Positions 18,274-26,999 are shown, numbered from the stretch's first letter. The stretch: DNA of 42,368 bases from Clostridia bacterium (GCA_017461635.1 JAFTXK010000099.1:1-42368); one strand, 5' to 3'. Numbers and translations: made by a program. Notes: generated by a model from the letters alone, not told the origin.

Positions 18274-18852
18274 TTATTCATAAAATTCATCTCTCAGTAT
18301 CGCGCAAACGCCGATGTTTTTGTATTCGCCCTTAATGAGCATTCCGCCGCGGCGTATTCCCTCAAAGGTCATGCCCGCCTTTTCCATAACTCTTCTGCTG
18401 GCATCGTTTCCCTCAATGAATTTTGCCTCGGCTCTGTTCAAAGCGAGGTTGTCAAAGCCGAATTCCATCACGGCATGAAGCGCTTCGGGTGCAATACCCT
18501 GACCTCTGTATTTTGGATTGAGAACATATCCCATTTCCGCGCAGTCGTTTGAATAATCAAAGGCTGTAAAGCCGCAGGTTCCTATCATCTTTCCGTTTTC
18601 CTTCAGAGTGATCGCCCAGTCAAAGAAATCTCCGACGCGATATCTTGTCCCAAGATATTCAAGATAATCCCGAGTATAGCGCATATCGGGGTGTGGAAAC
18701 CAGGTTAGATATCTTGTAACATCACTGTCGCATGCATATTCATACATATCCTCGGCATCATCTGCACGAAGCCGACGCAATATCAGACGCTCGGTCTCAA
18801 TATCCGGCATCCTGGTAAAAATTTTGTATATCAAAGCTCTTTTAATGGTCAT
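18274..18852 (-). CDS. GNAT-family N-acetyltransferase (RimJ/RimL-like)
   Basis: Acetyl-CoA-dependent acetyltransferase of the Acetyltransf_3 type, usually acting on a protein N-terminus or a small amine; the substrate is not predictable. Seen: TERLILRRLRADDAED near the N-terminus, the beta4 strand WAITLKENGKMIGTCGF, the acetyl-CoA loop NPKYRGQGIAPEAL (Q/RxxGxG/A type), and the late NDASRRVMEKAGM segment characteristic of this subgroup. ATG 18852 is chosen over TTG 18855 because AGGGG lies just upstream. It is a single gene convergent with the exoprotein operon. Confidence 0.9.
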   Translation of the reverse strand: MTIKRALIYKIFTRMPDIETERLILRRLRADDAEDMYEYACDSDVTRYLTWFPHPDMRYTRDYLEYLGTRYRVGDFFDWAITLKENGKMIGTCGFTAFDYSNDCAEMGYVLNPKYRGQGIAPEALHAVMEFGFDNLALNRAEAKFIEGNDASRRVMEKAGMTFEGIRRGGMLIKGEYKNIGVCAILRDEFYE

Positions 18853-18951
18853 CAACCCCTGTTTTTGTTAAGTTGATGCTTACATTATATGCCAAAACGG
18901 AAAGTTTTGCAAGTTTTTTCGTTAAAAATATATAAAATTTATTTAAAATAC

Positions 18952-18980
18952 TGTACAAATTGACATTTTTGTGATACAAT
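18952..18980 (+). promoter_or_regulatory. Promoter for the asnB-murE-radC gene set
   Basis: TGTACA (18952-18957) and TACAAT (18975-18980) with a 17-base spacer. An alternative reading is TTGACA (18960-18965) with TAAGAT (18982-18987), a 16-base spacer. Either would start transcription roughly 40 bases before asnB. Confidence 0.5.
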
Positions 18981-19032
18981 ATAAGATGAACATTTATGCT
19001 TTGGCGATTTTTTCGGAAAGTGAGTTATAGAT

Positions 19033-20871
19033 ATGTGCGGATTTGCGGGTTTTTCCGGCAGACTTGAAAATAAAAAAGAAATAATAAACGCAATGATGGA
19101 TCGCATAGTCCACCGCGGACCCGATATGGCGGGAGATTTTACCGATGAAGATATGGCTCTGGGCTTCAGAAGGCTTAGCATCATCGATCTCTCCGAGGAT
19201 GGCGCACAGCCCATGTATAATGAGGACGGCAGTATCGTTATAGTTTTTAACGGCGAGATATATAATTTTGCCGATCTGCGTGCAGATCTCATATCAAAAG
19301 GGCATATATTCAAATGTCATGCAGATACAGAGGTGCTGGTCCACGGTTATGAGGAATACGGTGAAAAAATAGTGGAAAAGCTCCGCGGAATGTTTGCTTT
19401 TGTTATCTGGGACAGAAATAAAAAGACCCTTTTCGGAGCAAGAGATCATTTCGGTATAAAGCCCTTTTATTACGGCAATACCTCGGATGGCTCTCTTATC
19501 TTCGGCTCGGAGATAAAGAGCTTCCTCGAGCATCCGAATTTTGTAAAAGCGGTCAATAAAAGAGCCCTGCGCCCTTATCTTACCTTCCAGTATTCCTCTA
19601 TGGAGGAGACCTTCTTTGAGGGAGTAAAAAAGCTTCCTCCTGCGCATTATTTCACATGGAACGCAGAGCAGGGAATGAAGATAGAGCGTTATTGGGATAT
19701 TGATTTTACAGAGGGACCGGGATCCTTTGAGCATTATCGCGATGAACTGGATAAAACCGTGCGCGAATCTGTCGCGGCGCATAGAATAAGCGACGTCAGG
19801 GTAGGCTCATTCCTTTCGGGCGGCGTTGATTCCAGCTATATCACCGCGGCACTGATGCCCGATGAGACCTTCTCTGTTGGCTTTGCCTATGATAAATTCA
19901 ATGAAACCGATGAGGCAGGCGAGCTTTCAAAAATTCTGGGTATTAAAAATTTCAAAAAGATCATCAATGCCGATGAATGCTTCGAGCATTTTGAAGAGAT
20001 CCAGTATCATATGGATGAGCCTCAGTCAAATCCCTCGTCAGTACCGCTCTATTTCCTTGCAAGGCTGGCAAAGGAGCATGTAACGGTCGTTCTCTCGGGA
20101 GAGGGTGCAGACGAGATATATGCCGGCTATGAATGGTATGATGAAACGCCCATGATGCGTAAATATAAGAAGCTGCCTCGGTTCATCCGAGCTGCGGCGG
20201 CATCGGTTGCGGGGAAGCTGCCATATTTTAAAGGACACGATTTCATAATAAAGGGAAGCTCCCGCCCCGAGGACTATTTTATCGGACAGGCTCTTGTATT
20301 CCCCGAAAAGGAAGCACTCTCGGTGCTTCGTGACGAATATAAAAACGCACCGTCCGTTAAGGATATCACAGCGCCCATCTATGCGAGAGTGAAAGGGAAG
20401 AGCGAGCTCGTAAAAAAACAGTATCTTGATCTGAATCTTTGGCTTCCGGGTGATATACTTCTCAAAGCTGATAAGATGAGCATGTCAAGCTCCCTTGAGC
20501 TTCGCGTGCCCTTCCTTGATAAGGTCGTTATGAAGCAGGCGCAGGAGATCCCAAGCCGCTTTAAGATAAACGAAAAGAACACAAAGTACGTCCTGCGTGA
20601 AGCATCGCATAAGACATTGCCCGATGAATGGGCAAACCGTACCAAAAAAGGATTTCCCGTTCCGATACGCTATTGGCTTCGTGAAGAGAAGTATTATAAT
20701 ATAGTAAAAGAATATTTCACAGCCGATTATGCGTCAGAGTTCTTTGAGTGTGATGCAATAATGAAGCTTCTTGACGATCATAAGGCGGGCAAGGCGCAGA
20801 ATCAGCGCAAGATCTGGACGGTATTCACCTTCCTTGTCTGGTACAAAAAATTCTTCATTGAGGAAAAATGA
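19033..20871 (+). CDS. asnB: Asparagine synthase family amidotransferase (glutamine-hydrolysing)
   Basis: ATP-dependent transfer of ammonia from glutamine to a carboxylate. The 612 residues start MCGFAGF, which places the glutaminase nucleophile at Cys2 after Met removal. RGPD and the NGEIYN region complete the class II glutaminase domain. The synthetase domain has the PP-loop SGGVDSS at 262-268 and the LSGEGADE segment. The textbook role is aspartate to asparagine, but homologues amidate peptidoglycan (AsnB on DAP in Bacillus; AsnH on the D-Asp bridge in Lactococcus). Immediate linkage to a D-Asp-ligase-like gene (1-bp gap) and murE favours a wall-amidation role here (inference). The ribosome binding site is weak (AGTGAG). 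Confidence 0.9.
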   Translation: MCGFAGFSGRLENKKEIINAMMDRIVHRGPDMAGDFTDEDMALGFRRLSIIDLSEDGAQPMYNEDGSIVIVFNGEIYNFADLRADLISKGHIFKCHADTEVLVHGYEEYGEKIVEKLRGMFAFVIWDRNKKTLFGARDHFGIKPFYYGNTSDGSLIFGSEIKSFLEHPNFVKAVNKRALRPYLTFQYSSMEETFFEGVKKLPPAHYFTWNAEQGMKIERYWDIDFTEGPGSFEHYRDELDKTVRESVAAHRISDVRVGSFLSGGVDSSYITAALMPDETFSVGFAYDKFNETDEAGELSKILGIKNFKKIINADECFEHFEEIQYHMDEPQSNPSSVPLYFLARLAKEHVTVVLSGEGADEIYAGYEWYDETPMMRKYKKLPRFIRAAAASVAGKLPYFKGHDFIIKGSSRPEDYFIGQALVFPEKEALSVLRDEYKNAPSVKDITAPIYARVKGKSELVKKQYLDLNLWLPGDILLKADKMSMSSSLELRVPFLDKVVMKQAQEIPSRFKINEKNTKYVLREASHKTLPDEWANRTKKGFPVPIRYWLREEKYYNIVKEYFTADYASEFFECDAIMKLLDDHKAGKAQNQRKIWTVFTFLVWYKKFFIEEK

Positions 20872-20872
20872 A

Positions 20873-22102
20873 ATGACAGAAATAGAAATAGATCTGATCC
20901 CCGTCCTTCTGGGAGGAGACCTTAACAGCTATAATGTAGCCCGTGCATTCCATGAAAGATACGGCATAAAGACCCATGTTTTCGGCAGATATCCCATAGG
21001 TCCTACAAAGGATTCGAGGATAGTTGATTTCCATGTTATCCCAAAGCTTGATACCGATGATATCATGGTTGCCGAAATGCAGAATTTTGCCGAAAAGCAC
21101 AGCGGAGCGGCACTGCTTCTCCTTGGATGCACCGATGATTATGCGGCAATGATAATCCGCAATAAAAACCGCCTTGAGGATAAATATATCTGCCCTTATA
21201 TTGAAGAAGAGCTGATGGATAAGCTGGTCAGTAAAGCAGTTTTCTATGAGATGTGCGAAAAATACGGCATACCTTATCCGAAAACAAAGATACTGACAGC
21301 AGATTTTACCGAAAGCGATTTTACTGAAGAAAATCTCGGCTTTACTTATCCTATAATCGTCAAGCCTTCCAGCAGTATTGCCTACTGGAAGCATCCCTTT
21401 GAGGGCATGAAGAAGGTCTATACCGCAAAGAATCCCGAGGAAGCGGCAAAGATCGTCAAAGAGATCTATTCCGCAGGCTATCCCGATAAAATGATCCTGC
21501 AGGATATGATCCCCGGAGACGACTCCAATATGTATGTTCTCACAGCTTATTCGGATAAGGATAATCAGGTCAAGATGATGTGCCTCGGTCATGTTCTTCT
21601 TGAGGAGCATACTCCAAAGGGACTTGGCAACCATGCCGCTATCATCACCGAATATAAGCCCGAGCTTACCGAGCGATTCAGAGAAATGCTTAATGATATT
21701 TCTTACCGCGGCTTCTCTAATTTTGATATCAAATACGATCCCCGTGATGGCTCGATGAGAGCCTTCGAGATAAATCTCCGCCAGGGAAGAAGTAATTTCT
21801 ATATAACTGCGGCGGGAATAAACCTCGCAGAGATACTCGTCCGTGATAATTTCCTCGTCGAAACTCTCGAATATACCGAGTGTAAGGAAAGCCGCCTCTG
21901 GCATACTATCCCCTTCGGTGTCGTAAAAAAATATGTCCATGATAAGCCTTCTCTTGAAAAAGCCAAAAAGCTCAGAAGCGAAGGCAGATCAAAGACATCC
22001 CTCTGGTATGCATATGACCTTCTAAGAAGCCCTAAGAGACTTATCTGGGTCGCCGAGCATATGCGCCGCCAGTACGGAAAATATAAAAAATACTGCAAAT
22101 AA
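20873..22102 (+). CDS. ATP-grasp carboxylate-amine ligase, D-aspartate ligase-like
   Basis: Closely resembles the Enterococcus faecium D-aspartate ligase (Asl) family, which activates the beta-carboxyl of D-Asp and joins it to the epsilon-amine of lysine in the peptidoglycan precursor. Seen: N-terminal IPVLLGGDLNSYNVARAFHE, then ICPYIEEELMDKLVSKAVFYEMCEKYG, PYPKT, the ATP-grasp strand YPIIVKPSSS, and the metal-binding FEINLRQGRSNFY near the C-terminus. Start ATG 20873 is chosen although the frame is open to 20771, because the GAGG site at 20860-20863 fits and the extension lies inside asnB. 409 aa. It sits between asnB and murE, consistent with wall-precursor work. No aspartate racemase is in the window. 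Confidence 0.85.
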   Translation: MTEIEIDLIPVLLGGDLNSYNVARAFHERYGIKTHVFGRYPIGPTKDSRIVDFHVIPKLDTDDIMVAEMQNFAEKHSGAALLLLGCTDDYAAMIIRNKNRLEDKYICPYIEEELMDKLVSKAVFYEMCEKYGIPYPKTKILTADFTESDFTEENLGFTYPIIVKPSSSIAYWKHPFEGMKKVYTAKNPEEAAKIVKEIYSAGYPDKMILQDMIPGDDSNMYVLTAYSDKDNQVKMMCLGHVLLEEHTPKGLGNHAAIITEYKPELTERFREMLNDISYRGFSNFDIKYDPRDGSMRAFEINLRQGRSNFYITAAGINLAEILVRDNFLVETLEYTECKESRLWHTIPFGVVKKYVHDKPSLEKAKKLRSEGRSKTSLWYAYDLLRSPKRLIWVAEHMRRQYGKYKKYCK

Positions 22103-22126
22103 ATAAAAAATTATGGAGGCGAACTC

Positions 22127-23614
22127 GTGAAACTCTGGGAGCTTTTGAAAAATGTTAACATAAATGCCCCTCTTTCGGGAAAGCTCGGCGAAATCGAGAT
22201 AAGCGCAGTCTGCTGTGATTCCCGCAAAGCAATGCCGGGTTCTGTTTTCGTCTGCATAAGCGGTGCCGTTTCTGATGGACATGATCATGCTCCGTCGGCA
22301 TATGAAAAGGGATGCCGTATCTTTGTGGCAGAAAGAGAGCTGTCTCTGCCAAAGGACGCATTTGTTCTGATAGCGGATAATACGAGGATCGCTCTTGCCG
22401 AAATGTCTCAGACCTTTTTCGGAAACCCTTCAAAGGAGCTGAAGGTCATCGGAATTACGGGCACAAAGGGAAAGACAACAACTGCGCATCTTATCTATCA
22501 TGTGCTGAATACCTCGGGGATAAAAGCAGGCTATATCGGTACGAACGGCATTATGTTCGACGGTAAATTCTATGAGACCGTCAATACCACCCCCGAAAGC
22601 TATGACCTTGCGCAGTATATGCGCAAAATGCTGGATTCTGAGGTTAAATATCTGGTTCTCGAAGTATCCTCACAGGCAATCTATATGGATAGGATACGCG
22701 GAATGGAATTTGAGACCTGTGTTTTCACCAATCTTTCTCCCGATCATATCGGCGGAAATGAGCATCCTACCTTTGAGCATTACCGCGATTGCAAAGCAAG
22801 GCTCTTTTCCGAATATAAGCCTAAGATCGCAATATTTAATGCCGATGATGAGGCTTCGGATTATATGATGAGTAATTGCCCCGCGCCTAAGTTCAGCTAT
22901 TCCATAAAGGGAAATGGACATTTTCTTGCAGAGAAGCTTGAATATTACCGCGATGGCGGCAGACTGGGCGTAAAATTTGATATGAAGGCAGGAGGTGAGC
23001 TGTCGGCGAAGGTGGATCTGCCTCTTCCGGGCGATTTCAATGCTTCAAATGCACTTGCCGCGGCGGCTGTTTGCATAAGCGCCGGAGTTTCCTTTGATAA
23101 GATCGTTTCGGCACTATCAACAGCCTCTCTCAGAGGGCGCTTTGAGATAGTCGATGCGCTTCCTTATGCAACCTTCATAATAGATTATGCTCATAACGGC
23201 GTGAGCCTTAGAAGCGTTCTTACTACTCTTCGTGCCTATGAGCCCAAAAGACTGATCTGCGTATTTGGCTCTGTGGGCGGCAGGACAAAACTGCGCCGCG
23301 CTGAGCTCGGAAAGGTTGCGGGCGAGCTCTGCGATCTATGCATAATCACCTCGGATAACCCGGATAATGAACCGCCTGAGCAGATAATCGATGAGATAGC
23401 GGCGGCATTCGGAGAGGGAAGCTGTCCCTATGTAAAGATCCCGAGCCGCAGAGAAGCAGTGCTCTATGCCGTCAGAAATGCACGCAAGGATGATATAATT
23501 CTCTTTGCGGGCAAAGGTCATGAGGAATACCAGCTGATATGCGGAAAGCGAGAATATTTCTGCGAGCGTGAAACGATAATCGAAGGCGCGTTCGGAATGT
23601 TACTTGGCAGGTGA
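22127..23614 (+). CDS. murE: UDP-MurNAc-tripeptide ligase MurE, probably not DAP-type
   Basis: Adds the third residue (meso-DAP or L-Lys) to UDP-MurNAc-L-Ala-D-Glu in the cytosol. The 495 residues show the Mur N-terminal domain (CDSRKAMPGSVFVCISG), the ATP loop GITGTKGKTTTAH, the NTTPESYDL segment, LEVSSQAIYMDRI, FTNLSPDHIGGN and C-terminal FAGKGHEEYQ. The specificity loop is D410-N411-P412-D413 rather than the DNPR that contacts meso-DAP in E. coli and Bacillus; lysine-adding enzymes carry other residues here (DNPA in S. aureus). This fits an L-Lys-type stem peptide together with the adjacent D-Asp-ligase-like gene. GTG start with GGAGG seven bases upstream. Confidence 0.93.
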   Translation: MKLWELLKNVNINAPLSGKLGEIEISAVCCDSRKAMPGSVFVCISGAVSDGHDHAPSAYEKGCRIFVAERELSLPKDAFVLIADNTRIALAEMSQTFFGNPSKELKVIGITGTKGKTTTAHLIYHVLNTSGIKAGYIGTNGIMFDGKFYETVNTTPESYDLAQYMRKMLDSEVKYLVLEVSSQAIYMDRIRGMEFETCVFTNLSPDHIGGNEHPTFEHYRDCKARLFSEYKPKIAIFNADDEASDYMMSNCPAPKFSYSIKGNGHFLAEKLEYYRDGGRLGVKFDMKAGGELSAKVDLPLPGDFNASNALAAAAVCISAGVSFDKIVSALSTASLRGRFEIVDALPYATFIIDYAHNGVSLRSVLTTLRAYEPKRLICVFGSVGGRTKLRRAELGKVAGELCDLCIITSDNPDNEPPEQIIDEIAAAFGEGSCPYVKIPSRREAVLYAVRNARKDDIILFAGKGHEEYQLICGKREYFCERETIIEGAFGMLLGR

Positions 23615-23617
23615 GAT

Positions 23618-24331
23618 ATGGCATTATATAAATTTGCGGACAGAGTTTTTGAGCTAAAGAATAAATATAAATATACCGATAAGATCTGTGCCGATTATGC
23701 AATAGATGAAGCAACTCCCGATTATGTTATAGAGGTCACAGCGGATGAGATAATGAAGGAAAGAGTAGATGATAGCTCTGCTTTTCCGCCTCCTTATCTC
23801 GAATCTCTTGCGATATACAGAAAGATCGCAGAATGTCTTGCCGAGGAGGGTTGCTTTCTGATGCATGCCGCAGTCATCGAATACCGCGGTAAGGCGTATG
23901 CCTTCACAGCGAGGAGCGGCACAGGCAAAACCACTCATGTCTCTCTTTGGGAAAAGGCATTCGGAGAGGATGTAAGAATAATCAACGGCGATAAGCCCCT
24001 TGTTCGAAGGATAATAAAGGATGGAAAAAGCGAATTTACCGTTTACGGTACACCCTGGTGCGGTAAAGAACGTAAACATATAAATGCAAGCGCGCCTCTT
24101 GCAGGCTTTTGTCTGCTGGAACGCTCGGCGGAAAATTTCATAACCCCCGCAGGAGAGGAAGCAGTTCCTTTTCTTCTGGGACAAATGCTCTTAAAAAAGA
24201 ATATTCGCTATATGGGGGCTCTGATGGCATTTGCCGATGCTCTTGTGACGAGTGTTCCCATCTACCGTCTCGGAGTAAATACCGATATTTCGGCGGCTGA
24301 GGTCGCCCGTAACGGACTTTGCGGAAAATAA
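23618..24331 (+). CDS. HPr kinase/PEPCK-like P-loop protein
   Basis: A 237-residue protein resembling the C-terminal catalytic domain of HPr kinase (HprK), without its N-terminal domain. Seen: CFLMHAAVIEYRGKAYAF followed by the P-loop ARSGTGKTTH (about 98-107) and the later INGDKPLV and YGTPWCGKE segments, where HprK-like and PEPCK-like folds place their metal and substrate ligands. Such stand-alone proteins occur beside PqqD-like proteins in RiPP and lasso-peptide loci, where some phosphorylate a peptide; others have no known role. It starts 3 bp after murE and is followed by a PqqD-like gene. True HprK of the PTS is less likely given length and context. Confidence 0.75.
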   Translation: MALYKFADRVFELKNKYKYTDKICADYAIDEATPDYVIEVTADEIMKERVDDSSAFPPPYLESLAIYRKIAECLAEEGCFLMHAAVIEYRGKAYAFTARSGTGKTTHVSLWEKAFGEDVRIINGDKPLVRRIIKDGKSEFTVYGTPWCGKERKHINASAPLAGFCLLERSAENFITPAGEEAVPFLLGQMLLKKNIRYMGALMAFADALVTSVPIYRLGVNTDISAAEVARNGLCGK

Positions 24332-24351
24332 AATCGGAGGATATATAATAT

Positions 24352-24630
24352 ATGAAGATCAGTGAAGGATTCGTAGTTCAGAAGATAGGGGAAAGCTTCT
24401 ATGCAGTTCCCGTAAATAAAAATCCTGCCATCGGAAATGGCATGATAAAGCTGAATGAAAGTGCTTATCTTATGTGGAAGAAGATCGAAGAGGGCCTTGA
24501 TCTCGATCAGATAGCTGAGGCTCTTACAGAAGAATATAATGTGGATAAGGAGACTGCTCTGAGGGATGTTAAAGCCTTTGCGGGGCAGCTCGGAAAGGTC
24601 GGAATCCTTGAAGGAACAAATGAAGCTTGA
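24352..24630 (+). CDS. PqqD-like (RRE-type) protein
   Basis: A 92-residue protein with the PqqD/RRE winged-helix pattern: an N-terminal beta hairpin (GFVVQKIGESFYAVPVN), then IKLNESAYLMWKKIEEG, then an acidic helix region (LDQIAEALTEEYNVDKETA) and a C-terminal helix ending KVGIL. PqqD-type domains bind precursor peptides for modifying enzymes in RiPP pathways. No precursor peptide, radical SAM enzyme or transglutaminase-like protease is present nearby, so the partner is unknown. GGAGG lies 12 bases before the ATG. It overlaps the following peptidase-like gene by 11 bp. Confidence 0.82.
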   Translation: MKISEGFVVQKIGESFYAVPVNKNPAIGNGMIKLNESAYLMWKKIEEGLDLDQIAEALTEEYNVDKETALRDVKAFAGQLGKVGILEGTNEA

Positions 24631-25054
24631 GGAAGCGCTTCCTCTGATCGAAGCTGCGTTTTCTGCAGGAGTATCATTTCGATTTTTTCCAAGGGGAACC
24701 AGCATGCTCCCCATGCTCAGACAAGGGATCGATTCTGTTAGCATCGTTTCTCCTAAGCTGAGAGAGCCGAAGGTGGGAGAGGTAATTCTCTATCGCAGAA
24801 AAAACGGAGCATTTGTTCTCCATCGTGCGATCGGCAGGGAAAAGGACGGCAGCTTTATCTGCCGCGGTGATAATCAGGGGATTCCCGAGCGCGGAGTTGC
24901 TCAGGATAGCATCATAGGAGTCCTTGAGGGCTATTATAAGGGCGAAGCTTGGATCTCAGCTGATGATTTTGAATATAAGAAGTATGTAAAGAAACGAATG
25001 AAGACGGGATGGCTAAGGAATCTTAAAGGAATCTTGAGAAAAATAATAAAATAA
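24620..25054 (+). CDS. S24/S26-family serine peptidase-like protein
   Basis: A 144-residue protein with the signal-peptidase-like fold. The nucleophile motif RGTSMLPML places Ser at 28. The general-base position carries His68-Arg69 (FVLHRAIG) as in the SipW/Sec11-type Ser-His peptidases, not the Lys of typical bacterial signal peptidase I. CRGDNQG completes the family pattern. No N-terminal transmembrane helix is seen, so it is probably cytosolic or peripheral. ATG 24620 is chosen (AAGGA upstream) over the out-of-context ATG at 24566 inside pqqD. It could mature a peptide together with the neighbouring HprK-like and PqqD-like proteins (inference). Confidence 0.78.
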   Translation: MKLEEALPLIEAAFSAGVSFRFFPRGTSMLPMLRQGIDSVSIVSPKLREPKVGEVILYRRKNGAFVLHRAIGREKDGSFICRGDNQGIPERGVAQDSIIGVLEGYYKGEAWISADDFEYKKYVKKRMKTGWLRNLKGILRKIIK

Positions 25055-25065
25055 AGGGATTTTTT

Positions 25066-26229
25066 ATGGATGGATATATAAGTTACAGGAAGAGGATGCA
25101 GATAATTGCAATTATCTCAATAGTGCTGGCGGTGATCCTCGCCGCATCTCTGTATTTTCTTCTCTCAGGGTATAATAGAAGAGAACAGGAAAAGAGAGAG
25201 GAGCTTCATAAGCTCGATATCGAGAAATATGAAGAGCTGAAGGAAAATGATGTTTTCTATGGAGAAGATATCACCGATAAGGATAGAGAACTTCTCGATA
25301 AGATGAAGAATTATGATTTTTATCAGAAGCTCGAGGAAAGGCTTGATACCTATGTTGGATTTTTCGGAACCGAAGCGGTAAGAAAAACGAAGAACGACAA
25401 TAACTGGGTAGGACAGTTTTTTGAAGCAGTGAGAAATAAATATTCCTATGCCAGAGGTATAAATTCCGGTTCTCGCGGTACGGATTCGCTTTACGGATAT
25501 ATAGCTCTGAATACCTCTGCTCTTCAGGTTTTTGAATATTTCGATCTCGTAGTTGTATGCTATGGAGCTTATGATGATCCCGAAACCTTTGCAACATATT
25601 ATGACGGTTTTCTCAGATCTGTCAAGAACCAAAATGAGAAATGCGAAATATACTGCATCATAGAGGCGAATGCGGAAGGGTATAACGAAAATGCGGAAAC
25701 TGTCAGACAGCTCTGCGCACTTTACGGCGGAATATGCATAGATATGAACGAATATTTTGAAAAACACGGAATAGACTATTCTATGACCCTTAACGGCATT
25801 GCTCCCAATGCATATGGGGATATCGAATATCTGAATGCCGTAATGGATACCATAGAAGAAAACCTTGAAAGCGGCAGAAGGGTAACGAGGGAAAACAGAG
25901 TTAATTTCTCCACAACAAGGAATTTTGATAATTATAAGTTTGTAAGTATGTCTGATATGAAGAAGATCAGCGATACTGTATATGAATTTTCCTCTTCGGG
26001 TAAAATGGCAACTCTGGTCTATAAGATAAGCTCCGGAGGGGGAAATACAAAGGTTTATGTGAACGGAAAAAAGGTAATGACCTGCGATATCAGATACGGA
26101 GATTCGGATGAACTCGGAGTTATTCTCATTTCTTCGGAGCTCGGAAGCATGAACCGTATAAGAATAGAAACAGCATCTGAGGATGTTGCCTTAAAAATAT
26201 ACGGAGTAGCTCTCAGCGGTGCAAAATGA
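25066..26229 (+). CDS. Membrane-anchored SGNH-like protein lacking catalytic residues
   Basis: A 387-residue protein with one N-terminal membrane helix (about 12-34) followed by a charged, coiled-coil-prone stretch (35-90). A domain at about 95-270 follows the order of SGNH/GDSL hydrolase blocks. Where a GDS motif is expected it has GTE (101-103). Block II keeps Gly (NSGSRGTDS). Block III GxND is GAYDD (167-171). The final DGxHPN block is NGIAPN (243-248), so the catalytic Ser, Asn, Asp and His are all replaced. A C-terminal beta-rich domain follows (about 300-387). It is probably a non-enzymatic, extracellularly facing binding protein (inference). It overlaps radC by ATGA and follows the S26-like gene by 11 bp. 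Confidence 0.7.
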   Translation: MDGYISYRKRMQIIAIISIVLAVILAASLYFLLSGYNRREQEKREELHKLDIEKYEELKENDVFYGEDITDKDRELLDKMKNYDFYQKLEERLDTYVGFFGTEAVRKTKNDNNWVGQFFEAVRNKYSYARGINSGSRGTDSLYGYIALNTSALQVFEYFDLVVVCYGAYDDPETFATYYDGFLRSVKNQNEKCEIYCIIEANAEGYNENAETVRQLCALYGGICIDMNEYFEKHGIDYSMTLNGIAPNAYGDIEYLNAVMDTIEENLESGRRVTRENRVNFSTTRNFDNYKFVSMSDMKKISDTVYEFSSSGKMATLVYKISSGGGNTKVYVNGKKVMTCDIRYGDSDELGVILISSELGSMNRIRIETASEDVALKIYGVALSGAK

Positions 26230-26999
26230 TTCAGAAGGAAAAGCTTGAAGAGAATATTCATATCGGTCATAGGGAGAGAATGCGCGAAAAGATACTCGCG
26301 GGAGCTGCAGACAGCTTCACAGATCATGAAGTGCTTGAATTCTATCTCTTGGGAGCATATCGGCAAAAGGATACAAATGCTCTTGCCCATTCGCTGATAT
26401 CGCGGTTCGGCTCTATCAAGGGTGTTTTGGATGCATCGTCTGAGGAGCTTTGCTCAGTGCCTATGGTGGGCAAGGGCGGAGCGGCATATCTTAAGGGAAT
26501 GTCTGAGCTTATGCGCAGATATTTCAATGCAGAAAATAAAAAGCAACAATTTGATAAGCTGGATCAGGTCGGAGATTTTTTTGTTCATCAGTTTATAGGC
26601 TTTGGAAAAGAGAATATCTGCGTTTTGCTTCTTGATAATGCAATGTGCTATATCGATAGCTGTATGATGAACGAGGGCTCGGTAAATTCAGCGAAATTCG
26701 ATCAAACCAAGCTGTATCAGTATGCATTTGGAAGGAACGCGTCGAATGTTATCATCGCGCATAATCATCCGAGAGGGATCGCGATCCCATCAGAGGAAGA
26801 CAAAAATATAACCTCGGTTCTCTCAGTGGGATTGGGGCATCTCGGTATAAAGCTTGTTGAGCATTTTGTTGTCGCCGATGATAGGTATACTCCCATCATG
26901 CGCAATTCTCAGTTTGTTTCTTTGAAAAAGATCTCCGAGGAAATGCTGACTTTCGATGAAAAGGAATATATTACAGGTATAGCACGGGAAATCAAATGA
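26226..26999 (+). CDS. radC: RadC-family JAB-domain protein
   Basis: A 257-residue RadC/YicR-type protein: N-terminal helix-hairpin-helix region (LISRFGSIKGVLDASSEELCSVPMVG) and a C-terminal JAB/MPN metalloprotease-like domain. That domain has the metal motif AHNHPRGIAIPSEED (HxH...S...D) and an upstream Glu in MNEGSVNS. Despite the name, a DNA repair role is doubtful in the family and its substrate is unknown. It overlaps the preceding SGNH-like gene by four bases, which is unusual company for radC. A small hairpin (AGATCTTC/GAAGATCT, 27003-27024) without a T-run follows the stop. Confidence 0.92.
   Translation: MIQKEKLEENIHIGHRERMREKILAGAADSFTDHEVLEFYLLGAYRQKDTNALAHSLISRFGSIKGVLDASSEELCSVPMVGKGGAAYLKGMSELMRRYFNAENKKQQFDKLDQVGDFFVHQFIGFGKENICVLLLDNAMCYIDSCMMNEGSVNSAKFDQTKLYQYAFGRNASNVIIAHNHPRGIAIPSEEDKNITSVLSVGLGHLGIKLVEHFVVADDRYTPIMRNSQFVSLKKISEEMLTFDEKEYITGIAREIK

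Noticed and set aside
18986..19030. A 14-codon frame (MNIYALAIFSESEL) just before asnB, considered as a leader peptide or RiPP precursor
   Set aside because: It starts at or before the predicted transcription start and has no ribosome binding site or precursor-like features.
19033..25054. Lasso-peptide cluster (asnB-like C protein, HprK-like kinase, PqqD-like B1)
   Set aside because: The asnB homologue has an intact glutaminase and lies with peptidoglycan ligases; no precursor or transglutaminase-like B2 protease is present, so a lasso cluster is not supported.
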